A stretch of DNA of 64,000 nucleotides from Marinibacterium sp050389775 (GTDB lineage: Bacteria; Pseudomonadota; Alphaproteobacteria; Rhodobacterales; Rhodobacteraceae), in assembly GCF_050389775.1 (NCBI RefSeq), contig NZ_CP177144.1, positions 3,224,001 to 3,288,000 on the forward strand. The letters are read 5' to 3'. Numbering within the stretch: the first letter of the stretch is position 1; each line of letters begins with the position of its first letter. Below the pieces are notes generated by a model. That model saw nothing but the letters and a program-made list of their open reading frames with translations. It had not been told where the DNA came from and did not search any database. The position numbers and the translations under genes are program-made. Below, in pieces: positions 8,791 through 17,060 of this stretch.

Positions 8791-9422
8791 AGGAAGGCCT
8801 CGTCGAACCCGCCGCCCGTGCCCTGCGGCCCGGCCATTGCCCCCGGCGCGACCCGAAAGGGCGACAGGTCGAGCACATCGGCCGACAGGCCCAGGTCGAT
8901 ATGGGTGGCGATCAGCGCCGATCCGCCCTGCCCCAGATGCGCGCGCACGGCATCGGCAAACATGCCGACGGCCCGGGTGTCCAGCGATACGGTCGGTTCG
9001 TCCAGCACCCAGACCGGCCGCCCGGTGACCAGCAGCCGGGCCAGGCCCAGCCGGCGTTTCTGCCCGGCCGACAGCGCCCCGGCGGGCCGGTCGGCCAGCC
9101 CGTTCAGATCAAAGGCCGCCAGCGCAGCGTCGATCCCCGGCATGGCAAAAACGCTGGCCCAAAAGGCCAGGTTCTCGGCCACGCTCAGCGTCGGCTTGAT
9201 GCCATCGGCATGGCCGGCATAGGCAATCCGGTCCTCGGCGCCCTCGATCGCCCCGGCCAGCGGCGGCTGCAGCCCGGCCAGCGTGCGCAGCAGCGTCGTC
9301 TTGCCGATCCCGTTCGGCCCGCGCAGGATCAGCGCCCGGCCGGGCTCCAGCGTGAACGACAGGCCGGCCAGCACCGGCACGCCCCCCCGGGCAATGGAAA
9401 GATCGACCAGTTTCAGTGTCAT
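8787..9422 (-). CDS. ccmA: Haem ABC exporter ATP-binding protein CcmA
   Basis: The ATPase subunit of the CcmAB transporter whose ATP hydrolysis drives release of holo-CcmE from CcmC. At 211 residues it is the usual short ABC domain: Walker A GPNGIGKTT (about residues 35-43), ABC signature LSAGQKRRLGLARL, Walker B VWVLDEPTVSLD and the H-loop ATHIDLG. It is the first gene of the ccm block, about 95 bp after the Mth938-domain gene, in the same orientation as the sec genes, so it may be served by read-through from the sec operon or by its own promoter in that gap. Confidence 0.96.
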   Translation of the reverse strand: MTLKLVDLSIARGGVPVLAGLSFTLEPGRALILRGPNGIGKTTLLRTLAGLQPPLAGAIEGAEDRIAYAGHADGIKPTLSVAENLAFWASVFAMPGIDAALAAFDLNGLADRPAGALSAGQKRRLGLARLLVTGRPVWVLDEPTVSLDTRAVGMFADAVRAHLGQGGSALIATHIDLGLSADVLDLSPFRVAPGAMAGPQGTGGGFDEAFL

Positions 9423-9517
9423 ACCGCCCGCTTAGCCTATTCCCGCCCGTCGCGGAAGCGCGCCAAAAGTCGTCATCGTCGCACCCCGGCGCGGGCGCGT
9501 ACCAGCGCCGTCGGTCC

Positions 9518-9871
9518 TCAGACCGGCAGCAGCGCCACGGCCACCCGGCGGCCCTCCGACAGAAGCACGTTGTAGGTGCGCGCGGCGGCCGGCGAGGTCA
9601 TGCCTTCGACGCCGATGCCCGCGGCATCCAGCATGGCCCGCAGCCCGGCCGGCAGATGGGCGATCTCGGCGCCGGTGCCGATGAACAGCACGTCGACATG
9701 ATCGGCCAGCGCCAGCAGCGCCGCGCTGTCGTCATAGCCGCCCCAGGACGACGTGCCCCGGGGCCCGGTCAGGATCGGGCCCGACCAGACCTCGCCGGCG
9801 ATGCGAAAGAACCCGGGGCCATAGCCGTCGACCGGATCGCTGTCGTTGAACTCGATCTCGTTCAGGCGCAT
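9518..9871 (-). CDS. Mth938-like domain (DUF498) protein
   Basis: A 117-residue single-domain protein of the Mth938-like family, related to the mitochondrial complex I assembly factor NDUFAF3. Recognisable features are IEFNDSDPVDGYGPGFFRI near the start, DVLFIGTGAEIAHLPAGLRAML in the middle and the C-terminal ARTYNVLLSEGRRVAVALLPV. No catalytic residues are known. It sits between the TauE/SafE gene (4-bp gap) and ccmA; its place next to secDF is common in Rhodobacterales and suggests a membrane-protein assembly link, which is inference. Confidence 0.9.
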   Translation of the reverse strand: MRLNEIEFNDSDPVDGYGPGFFRIAGEVWSGPILTGPRGTSSWGGYDDSAALLALADHVDVLFIGTGAEIAHLPAGLRAMLDAAGIGVEGMTSPAAARTYNVLLSEGRRVAVALLPV

Positions 9872-9875
9872 TGCG

Positions 9876-10628
9876 TCACTCCCATATCCGCAGGGCCGAC
9901 AGGGCCGAGGCCGTGATGATCACGTAGGCCACGACCCGATAGGCCTTTTCCAGCCCCGGCCGGAACAGCCAGCCGCCCAGCATGTTGCCCAGCACGTTGG
10001 GCAGCGCCAGGCCCAGGCCCAGCAGCACGGGCACCAGGGTGACCACGCCCTTGGCCGCCAGGATGCCGCCCAGGAGCAGGTCATAGGCAAAGAGGTAGAT
10101 CATGACCGAGGCGCGGACCACCCCCGCCGGGTTCGGGCTGGCCATGTAAAGCAGGATGACCGGCGGCCCGGGAATGCCCGACACGCCGCCCAGGAACCCC
10201 GCCAGGCTGCCGGTGCCGAAGATCAGCCCATGGCCCAGCCGGCCCTGGTAGCGCAGGCCCAGGATCATGCAGCCGACCATGGCCAGGGCCACCAGCGCGG
10301 CCGAGACCTGGAACATCTCGGGCGCGACATGGCCCAGGGCCAACAGCCCCAGCGGCAGGAAGATCAGCGTACCGGCCAGCAGCCGGGCCAGGTCGCCCTT
10401 GTCGGCGGTGCGCCAGGCGGCGGGCAGGTTGGGGATCGGGCCGAAGAGGTCCATGACCATGACGACCAGCAGCACCTGGAACGGGTCCAGCACCTGCGCC
10501 GCGGCCGGCACAAAGATCATCCCCGTGCCGAACCCGGCAAAGCCGCGCACCGATCCGGCGACCAGCGCCGCGAGGAACAGCCAGCCCAGCCCCGGTTGCC
10601 CCAGGGCCGTGGCTATGGCGTCAGGCAT
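9876..10628 (-). CDS. TauE/SafE (DUF81) family anion exporter
   Basis: An integral membrane protein of about 250 residues with around eight hydrophobic segments in two related halves. GSVRGFAGFGTGMIFVPAA in the first half and GTGSLAGFLGGVSGIPGPPVIL in the second are the glycine-rich TauE/SafE repeats. Members export sulfite, sulfoacetate or other organic anions; the substrate here is unknown. I place the start at the ATG at 10628, which overlaps the secF stop by 8 nt; the frame is open further upstream inside secF but that is not family sequence. Its place inside the sec-ccm transcription unit is notable. Confidence 0.9.
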   Translation of the reverse strand: MPDAIATALGQPGLGWLFLAALVAGSVRGFAGFGTGMIFVPAAAQVLDPFQVLLVVMVMDLFGPIPNLPAAWRTADKGDLARLLAGTLIFLPLGLLALGHVAPEMFQVSAALVALAMVGCMILGLRYQGRLGHGLIFGTGSLAGFLGGVSGIPGPPVILLYMASPNPAGVVRASVMIYLFAYDLLLGGILAAKGVVTLVPVLLGLGLALPNVLGNMLGGWLFRPGLEKAYRVVAYVIITASALSALRIWE

Positions 10629-11589
10629 CGATATTGGCGAACTGGTTGCCTGCGGTGTTGCCCGGCTTGGACCAGTCGCGCTTGACCCCCAGCCACAGCA
10701 GGATGGTCGAGGCGACAAAGACCGACGAATAGGTGCCGACGATCACGCCCCAGATCATGGCAAAGACAAAGCCCCGGATCACGTCGCCGCCCAGCACGAA
10801 GAGCGAGACCAGCGCCAGCAGCGTGGTGACCGAGGTCATCATCGTCCGGCTGAGGGTCTCGTTGATCGACATGTTCAGCACGTCTTTCAGATCGCGCGAC
10901 TTGTACTTGCGCAGGTTCTCGCGGACCCGGTCAAAGACGACCACGGTGTCGTTCAGCGAATAGCCCACGATGGTCAGCAGCGCCGCGATGATGGCCAGGT
11001 CGAACCGGATCTGCAGCTCGGAGAAGATGCCGATGGTCAGCACGACGTCGTGCACCAGCGCGGCCACGGCGCCCAGGGCAAATTGCCATTCGAACCGCAG
11101 CCAGATGTAGACAAGCACCGCGCCGATCGCCAGCACCACGGCAATGACCGCCGTCTGGATCAGCTCGCCCGAGACCTTGGGCCCGACGCTTTCTACCTGC
11201 ACAAAGGCGATGTCGGGCGCAATCGTGGCCAGCGCGGCCTGGATCGCCTCGATCGTGTCGGCGGCCAGCGCCTCGCCGCCTTCCTGGGCCTGGATGCGGA
11301 TCATGGCGACGTGCTGGTCGTCGTCGAAGGACGGGTCAAAGACCTCGGTGATCGTGGCATCGCCCAGCTCCAGCGGGGCCAGGGCATCGCGATAGGCGCC
11401 GACATCGACGCCGGTCGAGGCCTCGGTGCGGATCGTCGTGCCGCCGCGGAAGTCGATGCCGAAGTTCAGCCCGCGCGCGGCAAAGGAGCCGAGCGCCAGC
11501 AGGATCAGAACACAGGAAATGCCCAGCCAGAGCTTCCACTTGGAAAAGAAGTCGAAATTGGTTTCCTGGGGGACCAGCCGAAGGCGCAT
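10621..11589 (-). CDS. secF: Protein translocase subunit SecF
   Basis: An inner-membrane SecDF subunit that uses the proton gradient to pull secreted proteins through SecYEG. The 322-residue protein has six predicted helices. The N-terminal signature GIDFRGGTTIRTE follows helix 1, and the conserved helix 4 motif YSLNDTVVVFDRVREN contains the proton-relay and coupling residues. It starts 1 bp after the secD stop, so the pair is certainly one transcript. Confidence 0.97.
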   Translation of the reverse strand: MRLRLVPQETNFDFFSKWKLWLGISCVLILLALGSFAARGLNFGIDFRGGTTIRTEASTGVDVGAYRDALAPLELGDATITEVFDPSFDDDQHVAMIRIQAQEGGEALAADTIEAIQAALATIAPDIAFVQVESVGPKVSGELIQTAVIAVVLAIGAVLVYIWLRFEWQFALGAVAALVHDVVLTIGIFSELQIRFDLAIIAALLTIVGYSLNDTVVVFDRVRENLRKYKSRDLKDVLNMSINETLSRTMMTSVTTLLALVSLFVLGGDVIRGFVFAMIWGVIVGTYSSVFVASTILLWLGVKRDWSKPGNTAGNQFANIDA

Positions 11590-11590
11590 G

Positions 11591-13252
11591 TCAGACCTCG
11601 ATCGTCTTGGGGCGGCGGCGTTCGAACCACATCACGACGATCAGGCGGGTCACGAAGATCGCCGTGAAGACCGAGGTGAGGATGCCGAGCCCCAGCGTGA
11701 TGGCAAAGCCGCGCACCGGGCCGGAGCCCATGACGTAGAGGATCACGGCCGTGATGAAGGTGGTGATATTGGCGTCGAGAATGGCCGAAAGCGCCTTCTC
11801 GTAGCCCAGTTCGATGGCCCGCGACGGTCCGCGCGCTGTCTTGAGCTCTTCGCGGATGCGCTCGAAGATCAGCACGTTGGCATCCACGGCCATGCCGACG
11901 GTCAGCACGATACCGGCAATGCCCGGCAGGGTCAGCGTGGCCCCGATCAGCGACAGCAGGCCGAAGATCAGGATGACGTTGATGATCAGCGCGACATTGG
12001 CAAAGAGCCCGAACAGCCCGTAGCTGAGGAACATGAAGACCAGCACCGCGACAAAGGCCACGATGGTCGCGATCTTGCCGGCCTCGATGCTGTCCTGGCC
12101 CAGCTCGGGGCCGATGGTGCGCTCTTCGAGGAACTCCAGCTCGGCCGGCAGGGCGCCCGCGCGCAGCAGAACGGCCAGGTTGGTGCTTTCCTCGATGGTG
12201 AAATTGCCGGTGATGATGCCCGAGCCGCCGGCGATATGAGCCTGGATCACGGGGGCCGAGATGACCTCGTCGTCCAGCACGATGGCAAAGGGCGAGCCGA
12301 TGTTGTCGCGGGTGTAATCGCCGAACTTGCGGCCGCCATGGGCGTTGAAGGTGAAATTGACCGCCGGCCGGCCGTTCTGGTCAAAGGACGGCTGGGCATC
12401 GGTCAGCTCTTCGCCGGTCACGACCGGTGCGGCCTCGACGACGTAATAGAGCCCTTCCTGCGACAGGTCGGGCAGCAGCTTGTTGCCCGTGCCCGGTGCG
12501 GCATCCGCATCGGTGGTGCGGCTGACAACCGGGTTGAAGGTCAGCTGGGCGGTGGTGCCGATGATGTCCTTGAGTTCGGAGGCCGAGCCGATGCCGGGCA
12601 CCTGGATCAGGATGCGGTCGGAGCCCTGGCGCTGGATCGTGGGTTCGCGGGTGCCGACCTCGTCGATCCGGCGGCGCACGATTTCAAGCGCCTGGCGCAC
12701 GGTGCGATCGTCGGAGGCCAGTTTCTCGGCCTCGGACAATTGCACGACGATCTCGTCGCCCTGGGCGGTGACATCCAGATCCTGGGCGCCGACACCGGTG
12801 ACGGAAGTCACCGGGCGGGACAGGCCGCGCACCACGGTCAGGGCGCGCGACATGCCGTCGGGGTTCGAGATCTTGACCCGCAGCTCGGTCGGTTGCGACG
12901 GCTGCTTGCGGATGGTGCCAACGGTCTCGCGCTCGGGGCGCAGGGCGTCGCGGACCTCGGGCCAGAGGCTTTCCATGCGCGTGGCATAGACGTCCTCGAC
13001 CTTGACCTCGGCCAGCAGGTGGGCCCCGCCGCGCAGGTCCAGCCCGAGGTTGACCAGCGACGAGGGCAGCCATTCGGGCCAGGCGGCCAGTTCGGCGGCG
13101 CTGTCCGGCGTGGACAGCCCCGCGTCAATCGCCTTGGCCGCGTCGTTGTGACTTTCGACGCGCCCATAGAAGGCATTGGGCATTGCCAGCCAAAGGCCCA
13201 CCGCACAGGTGAGCCAGATCAGCACCCGTTTCCAAAGCTCGATCTGCAGCAT
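11591..13252 (-). CDS. secD: Protein translocase subunit SecD
   Basis: The larger SecDF subunit, with a big periplasmic domain between helices 1 and 2 that captures emerging polypeptides. At 553 residues it has the usual alphaproteobacterial length. Visible features are GLDLRGGAHLLAEV after the first helix, IRRRIDEVGTREPTIQRQG in the P1 base, and the C-terminal membrane part with GMAVDANVLIFERIREEL. It follows yajC by 33 bp, giving the standard yajC-secD-secF order. Confidence 0.97.
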   Translation of the reverse strand: MLQIELWKRVLIWLTCAVGLWLAMPNAFYGRVESHNDAAKAIDAGLSTPDSAAELAAWPEWLPSSLVNLGLDLRGGAHLLAEVKVEDVYATRMESLWPEVRDALRPERETVGTIRKQPSQPTELRVKISNPDGMSRALTVVRGLSRPVTSVTGVGAQDLDVTAQGDEIVVQLSEAEKLASDDRTVRQALEIVRRRIDEVGTREPTIQRQGSDRILIQVPGIGSASELKDIIGTTAQLTFNPVVSRTTDADAAPGTGNKLLPDLSQEGLYYVVEAAPVVTGEELTDAQPSFDQNGRPAVNFTFNAHGGRKFGDYTRDNIGSPFAIVLDDEVISAPVIQAHIAGGSGIITGNFTIEESTNLAVLLRAGALPAELEFLEERTIGPELGQDSIEAGKIATIVAFVAVLVFMFLSYGLFGLFANVALIINVILIFGLLSLIGATLTLPGIAGIVLTVGMAVDANVLIFERIREELKTARGPSRAIELGYEKALSAILDANITTFITAVILYVMGSGPVRGFAITLGLGILTSVFTAIFVTRLIVVMWFERRRPKTIEV

Positions 13253-13285
13253 TTATGCCCCTGCCCTGTAAGGAATTGTTCCGGC

Positions 13286-13570
13286 TTATTCTTTTGCCGG
13301 TTCGGTCTTGGACAGCACCTGCGCGATGGTCGATTTCACGACGCGGACGCGGACACCTTCGGCCAGTTCGACTTCCAGCTCGCCTTCGTCCTTGACCTTG
13401 GAGACCTTGCCGATCAGCCCACCCTGGGTGACAACCTGGTCACCGCGGCGCAGGGCTTCGACCATGGCCTTGTGCTGTTTGACCTTTTGTTGCTGGGGGC
13501 GGATCAGCAGGAAATACATGATCGCGAAGATCAGGATGAGGGGAAGGAACTGAGCGATTGCGCTTTCCAT
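13286..13570 (-). CDS. yajC: Preprotein translocase subunit YajC
   Basis: A 94-residue single-span membrane protein associated with SecDF. Residues about 7-23 form the helix (FLPLILIFAIMYFLLI) followed by the hallmark RPQQQKVKQHKAM and a small beta domain with RGDQVVTQGGLIGKV. The ATG at 13570 is the family start; the open frame continues far upstream but only as an out-of-context shadow of the protease gene on the other strand. This is the promoter-proximal gene of the sec-ccm unit, so the promoter should lie in 13571-13852. Confidence 0.96.
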   Translation of the reverse strand: MESAIAQFLPLILIFAIMYFLLIRPQQQKVKQHKAMVEALRRGDQVVTQGGLIGKVSKVKDEGELEVELAEGVRVRVVKSTIAQVLSKTEPAKE

Positions 13571-13852
13571 TAAGTCTGTCCTCTTGGGGTTGTCTGAGGG
13601 CAGCCTTTGGCACCCCCTGTCAAGGTTGCGCGGAACATATGGGCGATGTGCAGGAGGCGCAAGGCGGTGCCGCGGGGAATTCATGGCCCGTGGTCCGGGC
13701 GGGGAATTCGGGGCTTTCGCCAGAAGCGCGGGCGCGGTTTCCGGGGGCTTTGGCCCGGGTTTCCGGGCGGTGCACGGGGGTGGCAGTGTCGCGGGCGTAT
13801 CGGCGGCGGGGGGTGCCCTTATGCTGATGGTGGCGTGGCGGAGAGGATGGTG

Positions 13853-14596
13853 ATGGGTATTGGGGCCAAGAAGAAGACAGGGGGTCTGGCCCTTGTCCTG
13901 ATGGCGGGCATGGGTGGCGGCGTGGCGGGCATGGCCGCGGCGGAGGGGCTGCCGGCGCTGCCCGAAGAGGCGCATGACATCTGGGCGGCGGTGGGACGGG
14001 TCAATGCCGGGGGCTACCGCAGCCGGGGCATGTGTTCGGGGGTGCTGGTGGCTCCCGACCGGGTGCTGACCGCGGCGCATTGCGTCTTTCGCGACGACGG
14101 GCGGGCAGTGGCGGTGGAGGACCTGCATTTCGTGGCCGGCTGGCACAGGGGCCGGGCCCGGGACGATGCCGGGGTGGTGGCTGTAGCGTTGCATCCCCAA
14201 GCGCTGGAGGACGGGCGGATCGACCCGGGCCATGACCTGGCCCTGTTGCAGCTGGACCGGGCCCTGGAGGTTGCGCCGATCGGGCTGATGGGGCGGCGCA
14301 TGGGCGCGGGGCCCTTTGCGCTGGTGGCCTACCAGGGGTCGCGGCCGCATGTGATGGGCGGGCGGTTCGATTGCGCGTTGCGGCTGCAGAAGTTCAGCCT
14401 GGCCCTGACCACCTGCCCGGTCGAGGGCGGATCGTCGGGCGGGCCGCTGATGGGACAGGTCGACGGGCAATGGGCCGTGGTCGGCGTGGTCTCGGCCCGG
14501 GCCGGCGGTTGGACGCTGGTGCCCCGGGCGCTGGACTGGGTGGCCGGTGCGTTGGCGGCAGAGAGACCTGCGACATCGGCGGAACCGGAGCGGTGA
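13853..14596 (+). CDS. Secreted trypsin-like serine protease
   Basis: A 247-residue S1-type protease. After a hydrophobic signal segment (about residues 11-30) come the catalytic His76 (TAAHC), Asp128 (HDLALL) and Ser195 (GGSSGGP), in the right order and spacing, with Cys61/Cys77 and Cys174/Cys188 available for disulfides. It should act in the periplasm or outside. GGAGAGG lies 6 nt before the ATG at 13853 and directly against an ATG at 13847, so 13853 is preferred. The first codons overlap a copy of a dispersed intergenic element (also at 34433), which makes the N-terminus MGIGAKKKTGG look borrowed. The 282-bp gap to yajC holds short GGGGAATTC duplications. Confidence 0.88.
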   Translation: MGIGAKKKTGGLALVLMAGMGGGVAGMAAAEGLPALPEEAHDIWAAVGRVNAGGYRSRGMCSGVLVAPDRVLTAAHCVFRDDGRAVAVEDLHFVAGWHRGRARDDAGVVAVALHPQALEDGRIDPGHDLALLQLDRALEVAPIGLMGRRMGAGPFALVAYQGSRPHVMGGRFDCALRLQKFSLALTTCPVEGGSSGGPLMGQVDGQWAVVGVVSARAGGWTLVPRALDWVAGALAAERPATSAEPER

Positions 14597-14668
14597 CCGG
14601 GCACCCTACCCCTTTGCCGCCGGACTTGTCATAAGGCGCATACCGATTCACCAAAGGAGTGCCGAGAC

Positions 14669-15961
14669 ATGCACGATATCCGCGCGATCCGCGAGAACCC
14701 GGAAGGCTTTGACGCCGCCCTCGCCCGTCGGGGAGACGCGTCGATGTCGTCGGAGATCCTCGGCCTTGACGAGGCGCGCCGCGCCAAGATCCAGGCGGCC
14801 GAGACGGCCCAGGCCGAGCAGAACAAGGCCTCCAAGGAAGTCGGCGCGGCCAAGGGGCGCGGCGACGAGGCCGAGTTCGAGCGCCTGCGCGCGCTGGTCG
14901 GCGAGAAAAAGGCCGAGGTTGCCGCGATGCAGGCCGAGGCCAAGGCGCTGGATGCGCAGCTGACCGACATGCTGGCGCGGATTGCCAATGTGCTGGCCGA
15001 TGACGTGCCGGACGGGGCCGACGAAGACGGCAATGTCGAGGTCCACCGCTGGGGCGCGATCCCGAATTTCGCCTTTGCGCCCAAGGAGCATTACGAGATC
15101 GCCGGCGTGGCCGCCGGGATGGATTTCGAAACCGCGGCCAAGACCAGCGGATCGCGGTTCGTCTTCCTCAGGGGTGGCGTGGCGCGCATTCACCGGGCGC
15201 TGGCGCAGTTCATGCTCGACACCCATGTCGACAAGAACGGCCTGACCGAGGTGCAAAGCCCCGTGCTGGTGCGCGAAGAGGCGATGTATGGCACCGACAA
15301 GCTGCCCAAGTTCGGCGACGACAGCTATCAGACGACCAATGGCTGGTGGCTGATCCCGACGTCCGAGGTCACGCTGACCTATTCGGTGGCCGGTGACACG
15401 CTGGCCGAGAGCGACCTGCCGATCCGGCTGACGGCCCATACCCAATGTTTCCGGTCCGAAGCCGGCAGCGCGGGCAAGGACACCGCCGGCATGCTGCGCC
15501 AGCACCAGTTCGAGAAGGTCGAGATGGTGTCGATCACCCATCCGGACCAATCGGACGCCGAACAGCAGCGCATGATGGGCTGTGCCCAGGGTATCCTCGA
15601 GGCGCTGGGGATCCATTACCGCACGGTGATCCTGTGTTCCGGCGATACGGGCTTTGGCGCCCGGCGGACCTATGACATCGAGGCCTGGCTGCCCGGCCAG
15701 AACACCTTCCGCGAGATTTCCTCGGTCTCGACGACCGGGGCGTTCCAGGCCCGGCGGATGAACGCGCGGTTCAAGCCGGCGGCCGGGGGCAAGCCCGAAT
15801 ACGTGCATACGCTGAACGGATCGGGCCTGGCCGTGGGGCGTTGCCTGATCGCGGTGCTGGAGAATGGCCAGCAGGAAGACGGATCGGTTGTGTTGCCCGA
15901 CGTTCTGGTGCCCTATCTTGGGGGTAAGACGCGACTGACACCGGACGGAACGCTTGCATGA
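14669..15961 (+). CDS. serS: Serine--tRNA ligase
   Basis: A class II aminoacyl-tRNA synthetase that charges tRNA-Ser (and tRNA-Sec where present). The 430-residue protein has the N-terminal coiled-coil arm (about residues 25-100) that contacts the tRNA long variable arm, motif 2 FRSEAGSAGKDTAGMLRQHQFEK, and motif 3 NGSGLAVGRCLIAVLENGQ near the end. AAAGGAG precedes the ATG at a good distance. The stop overlaps the next start (ATGA at 15958-15961). Confidence 0.98.
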   Translation: MHDIRAIRENPEGFDAALARRGDASMSSEILGLDEARRAKIQAAETAQAEQNKASKEVGAAKGRGDEAEFERLRALVGEKKAEVAAMQAEAKALDAQLTDMLARIANVLADDVPDGADEDGNVEVHRWGAIPNFAFAPKEHYEIAGVAAGMDFETAAKTSGSRFVFLRGGVARIHRALAQFMLDTHVDKNGLTEVQSPVLVREEAMYGTDKLPKFGDDSYQTTNGWWLIPTSEVTLTYSVAGDTLAESDLPIRLTAHTQCFRSEAGSAGKDTAGMLRQHQFEKVEMVSITHPDQSDAEQQRMMGCAQGILEALGIHYRTVILCSGDTGFGARRTYDIEAWLPGQNTFREISSVSTTGAFQARRMNARFKPAAGGKPEYVHTLNGSGLAVGRCLIAVLENGQQEDGSVVLPDVLVPYLGGKTRLTPDGTLA

Positions 15962-16689
15962 ATGATCGCCCCTCGCCGCTCATGGCCCTTGTCGTCCTGC
16001 TGGCGACGGGGGCTTTCATCGCCTCGCCCTTCTTCACCGGGGAATTCCGGGGCTATCAGCCCGACCAGTTCCCGGTGCCCCTGGTCGATCCGCTGATCCA
16101 GCCCCCGGGCTGGACCTTTTCGATCTGGCTGGTGATCTATGGCTGGATGGCGGTCAGCGCGGTCTATGGGCTGATTTACCGTGCCAGCGAGCCGGACTGG
16201 GCGGCGATGCGCCCGTCGATGGCCGTGGCCGTGGCCGTTGGTGCAACCTGGCTGCCGGTGGCCATGGCCAGCCCGCTGCTGGCCGCGGTGCTGATCCTGG
16301 TGATGATGGTCGCGGCCATCGTGGCCCTGCATGATGCGCCCTTCCTCGACCATTGGTGGGCGCGGGCGCCGGCCGGGCTGTTTGCCGGCTGGCTGACGGC
16401 CGCGGCCTTTGTCAGCCTGGGCCTGATCCTGGCGGGCTACGGGCTGATGAGCGGGCGCACGGCGGCGATCGTCTGCCTGGTTCTGGCCCTGCTGGTTGCG
16501 GCTTTCGTGATCTGGACGGTGCGCGACACGGCGATGTATTCGGCGGCCGTCTGCTGGGCGCTGACCGGCATCTTCCTGTCGACCCTGACCGATGATCGCA
16601 CCGTTGCGGTGATCTCGGGTGCCGGAGCGCTGATCACCGGGCTTCTGGCGCTGCGCGGCGTGCAGAAGCTGACCCTGACGGGCAAGTAA
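15958..16689 (+). CDS. TspO/MBR-like membrane protein
   Basis: A 243-residue, seven-helix hydrophobic protein with no catalytic motifs. The segment PPGWTFSIWLVIYGWM near residue 50 resembles the PPGW(Y)TFSIW motif of tryptophan-rich TspO/MBR-related proteins, which is why I place it there; overall length is greater than that of the short TspO proteins (about 160 residues), so it is an extended relative. It starts inside the serS stop codon, so the two are co-transcribed. A perfect GC hairpin lies just after its stop. Function unknown. Confidence 0.65.
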   Translation: MNDRPSPLMALVVLLATGAFIASPFFTGEFRGYQPDQFPVPLVDPLIQPPGWTFSIWLVIYGWMAVSAVYGLIYRASEPDWAAMRPSMAVAVAVGATWLPVAMASPLLAAVLILVMMVAAIVALHDAPFLDHWWARAPAGLFAGWLTAAAFVSLGLILAGYGLMSGRTAAIVCLVLALLVAAFVIWTVRDTAMYSAAVCWALTGIFLSTLTDDRTVAVISGAGALITGLLALRGVQKLTLTGK

Positions 16690-16695
16690 CCCCCG

Positions 16696-16722
16696 GGCCG
16701 GCGCCGTCACCCGGCGCCGGCC
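16696..16722 (+). terminator. GC-rich stem-loop after the serS operon
   Basis: A perfect 11-bp stem (GGCCGGCGCCG paired with CGGCGCCGGCC) with a 5-nt loop TCACC, 7 nt after the stop of the TspO-like gene. There is no T-run, so factor-independent termination is uncertain, but the position fits a transcript end. Confidence 0.5.
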
Positions 16723-16723
16723 T

Positions 16724-16870
16724 CCGACACTCGGCCCTTGCCATCCTGTCCGATGAGCATGGCCCATGGGCACCCCGGTGCATTGGTCCGGCGCATGTGT
16801 CTGACCGTTCCCCCCCCGACACTCAGCCCCGATCGTCCTGACCGATGCGCCTGCCCATTGGGCGGGTGCG
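16724..16870. repeat. Imperfect 92-bp-spaced duplication
   Basis: A segment of about 55 bp starting CCGACACTC at 16724 recurs at 16816. Both copies keep TCCTG-CCGATG and GCCCAT-GGGC blocks with scattered changes between. The 16690-17060 gap has no gene I can support: it holds the hairpin above, this duplication, and the leader of the choloylglycine-hydrolase gene. Confidence 0.5.
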
Positions 16871-17060
16871 ACGCGCAAAGATGATCGGTCAGCCCTGCGG
16901 TTGCGGGGCCCGGACGCAGCGCAGCGCATGGCTGAGCGGCGGAATATATGTCCATGAAATACTTGGGATTTTCCCGTTTTCGCCCTTGCACCGCCGCATT
17001 TCGCTTGCAAGACCTCCGCATCTATCCCGGCCCTTTCGGCCGACTTTCGGAGCCTTTGTG

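Noticed and set aside
11426..13573. 715-codon plus-strand frame across secD
   Set aside because: Antisense to secD, secF and yajC, which are all complete and in conserved order.
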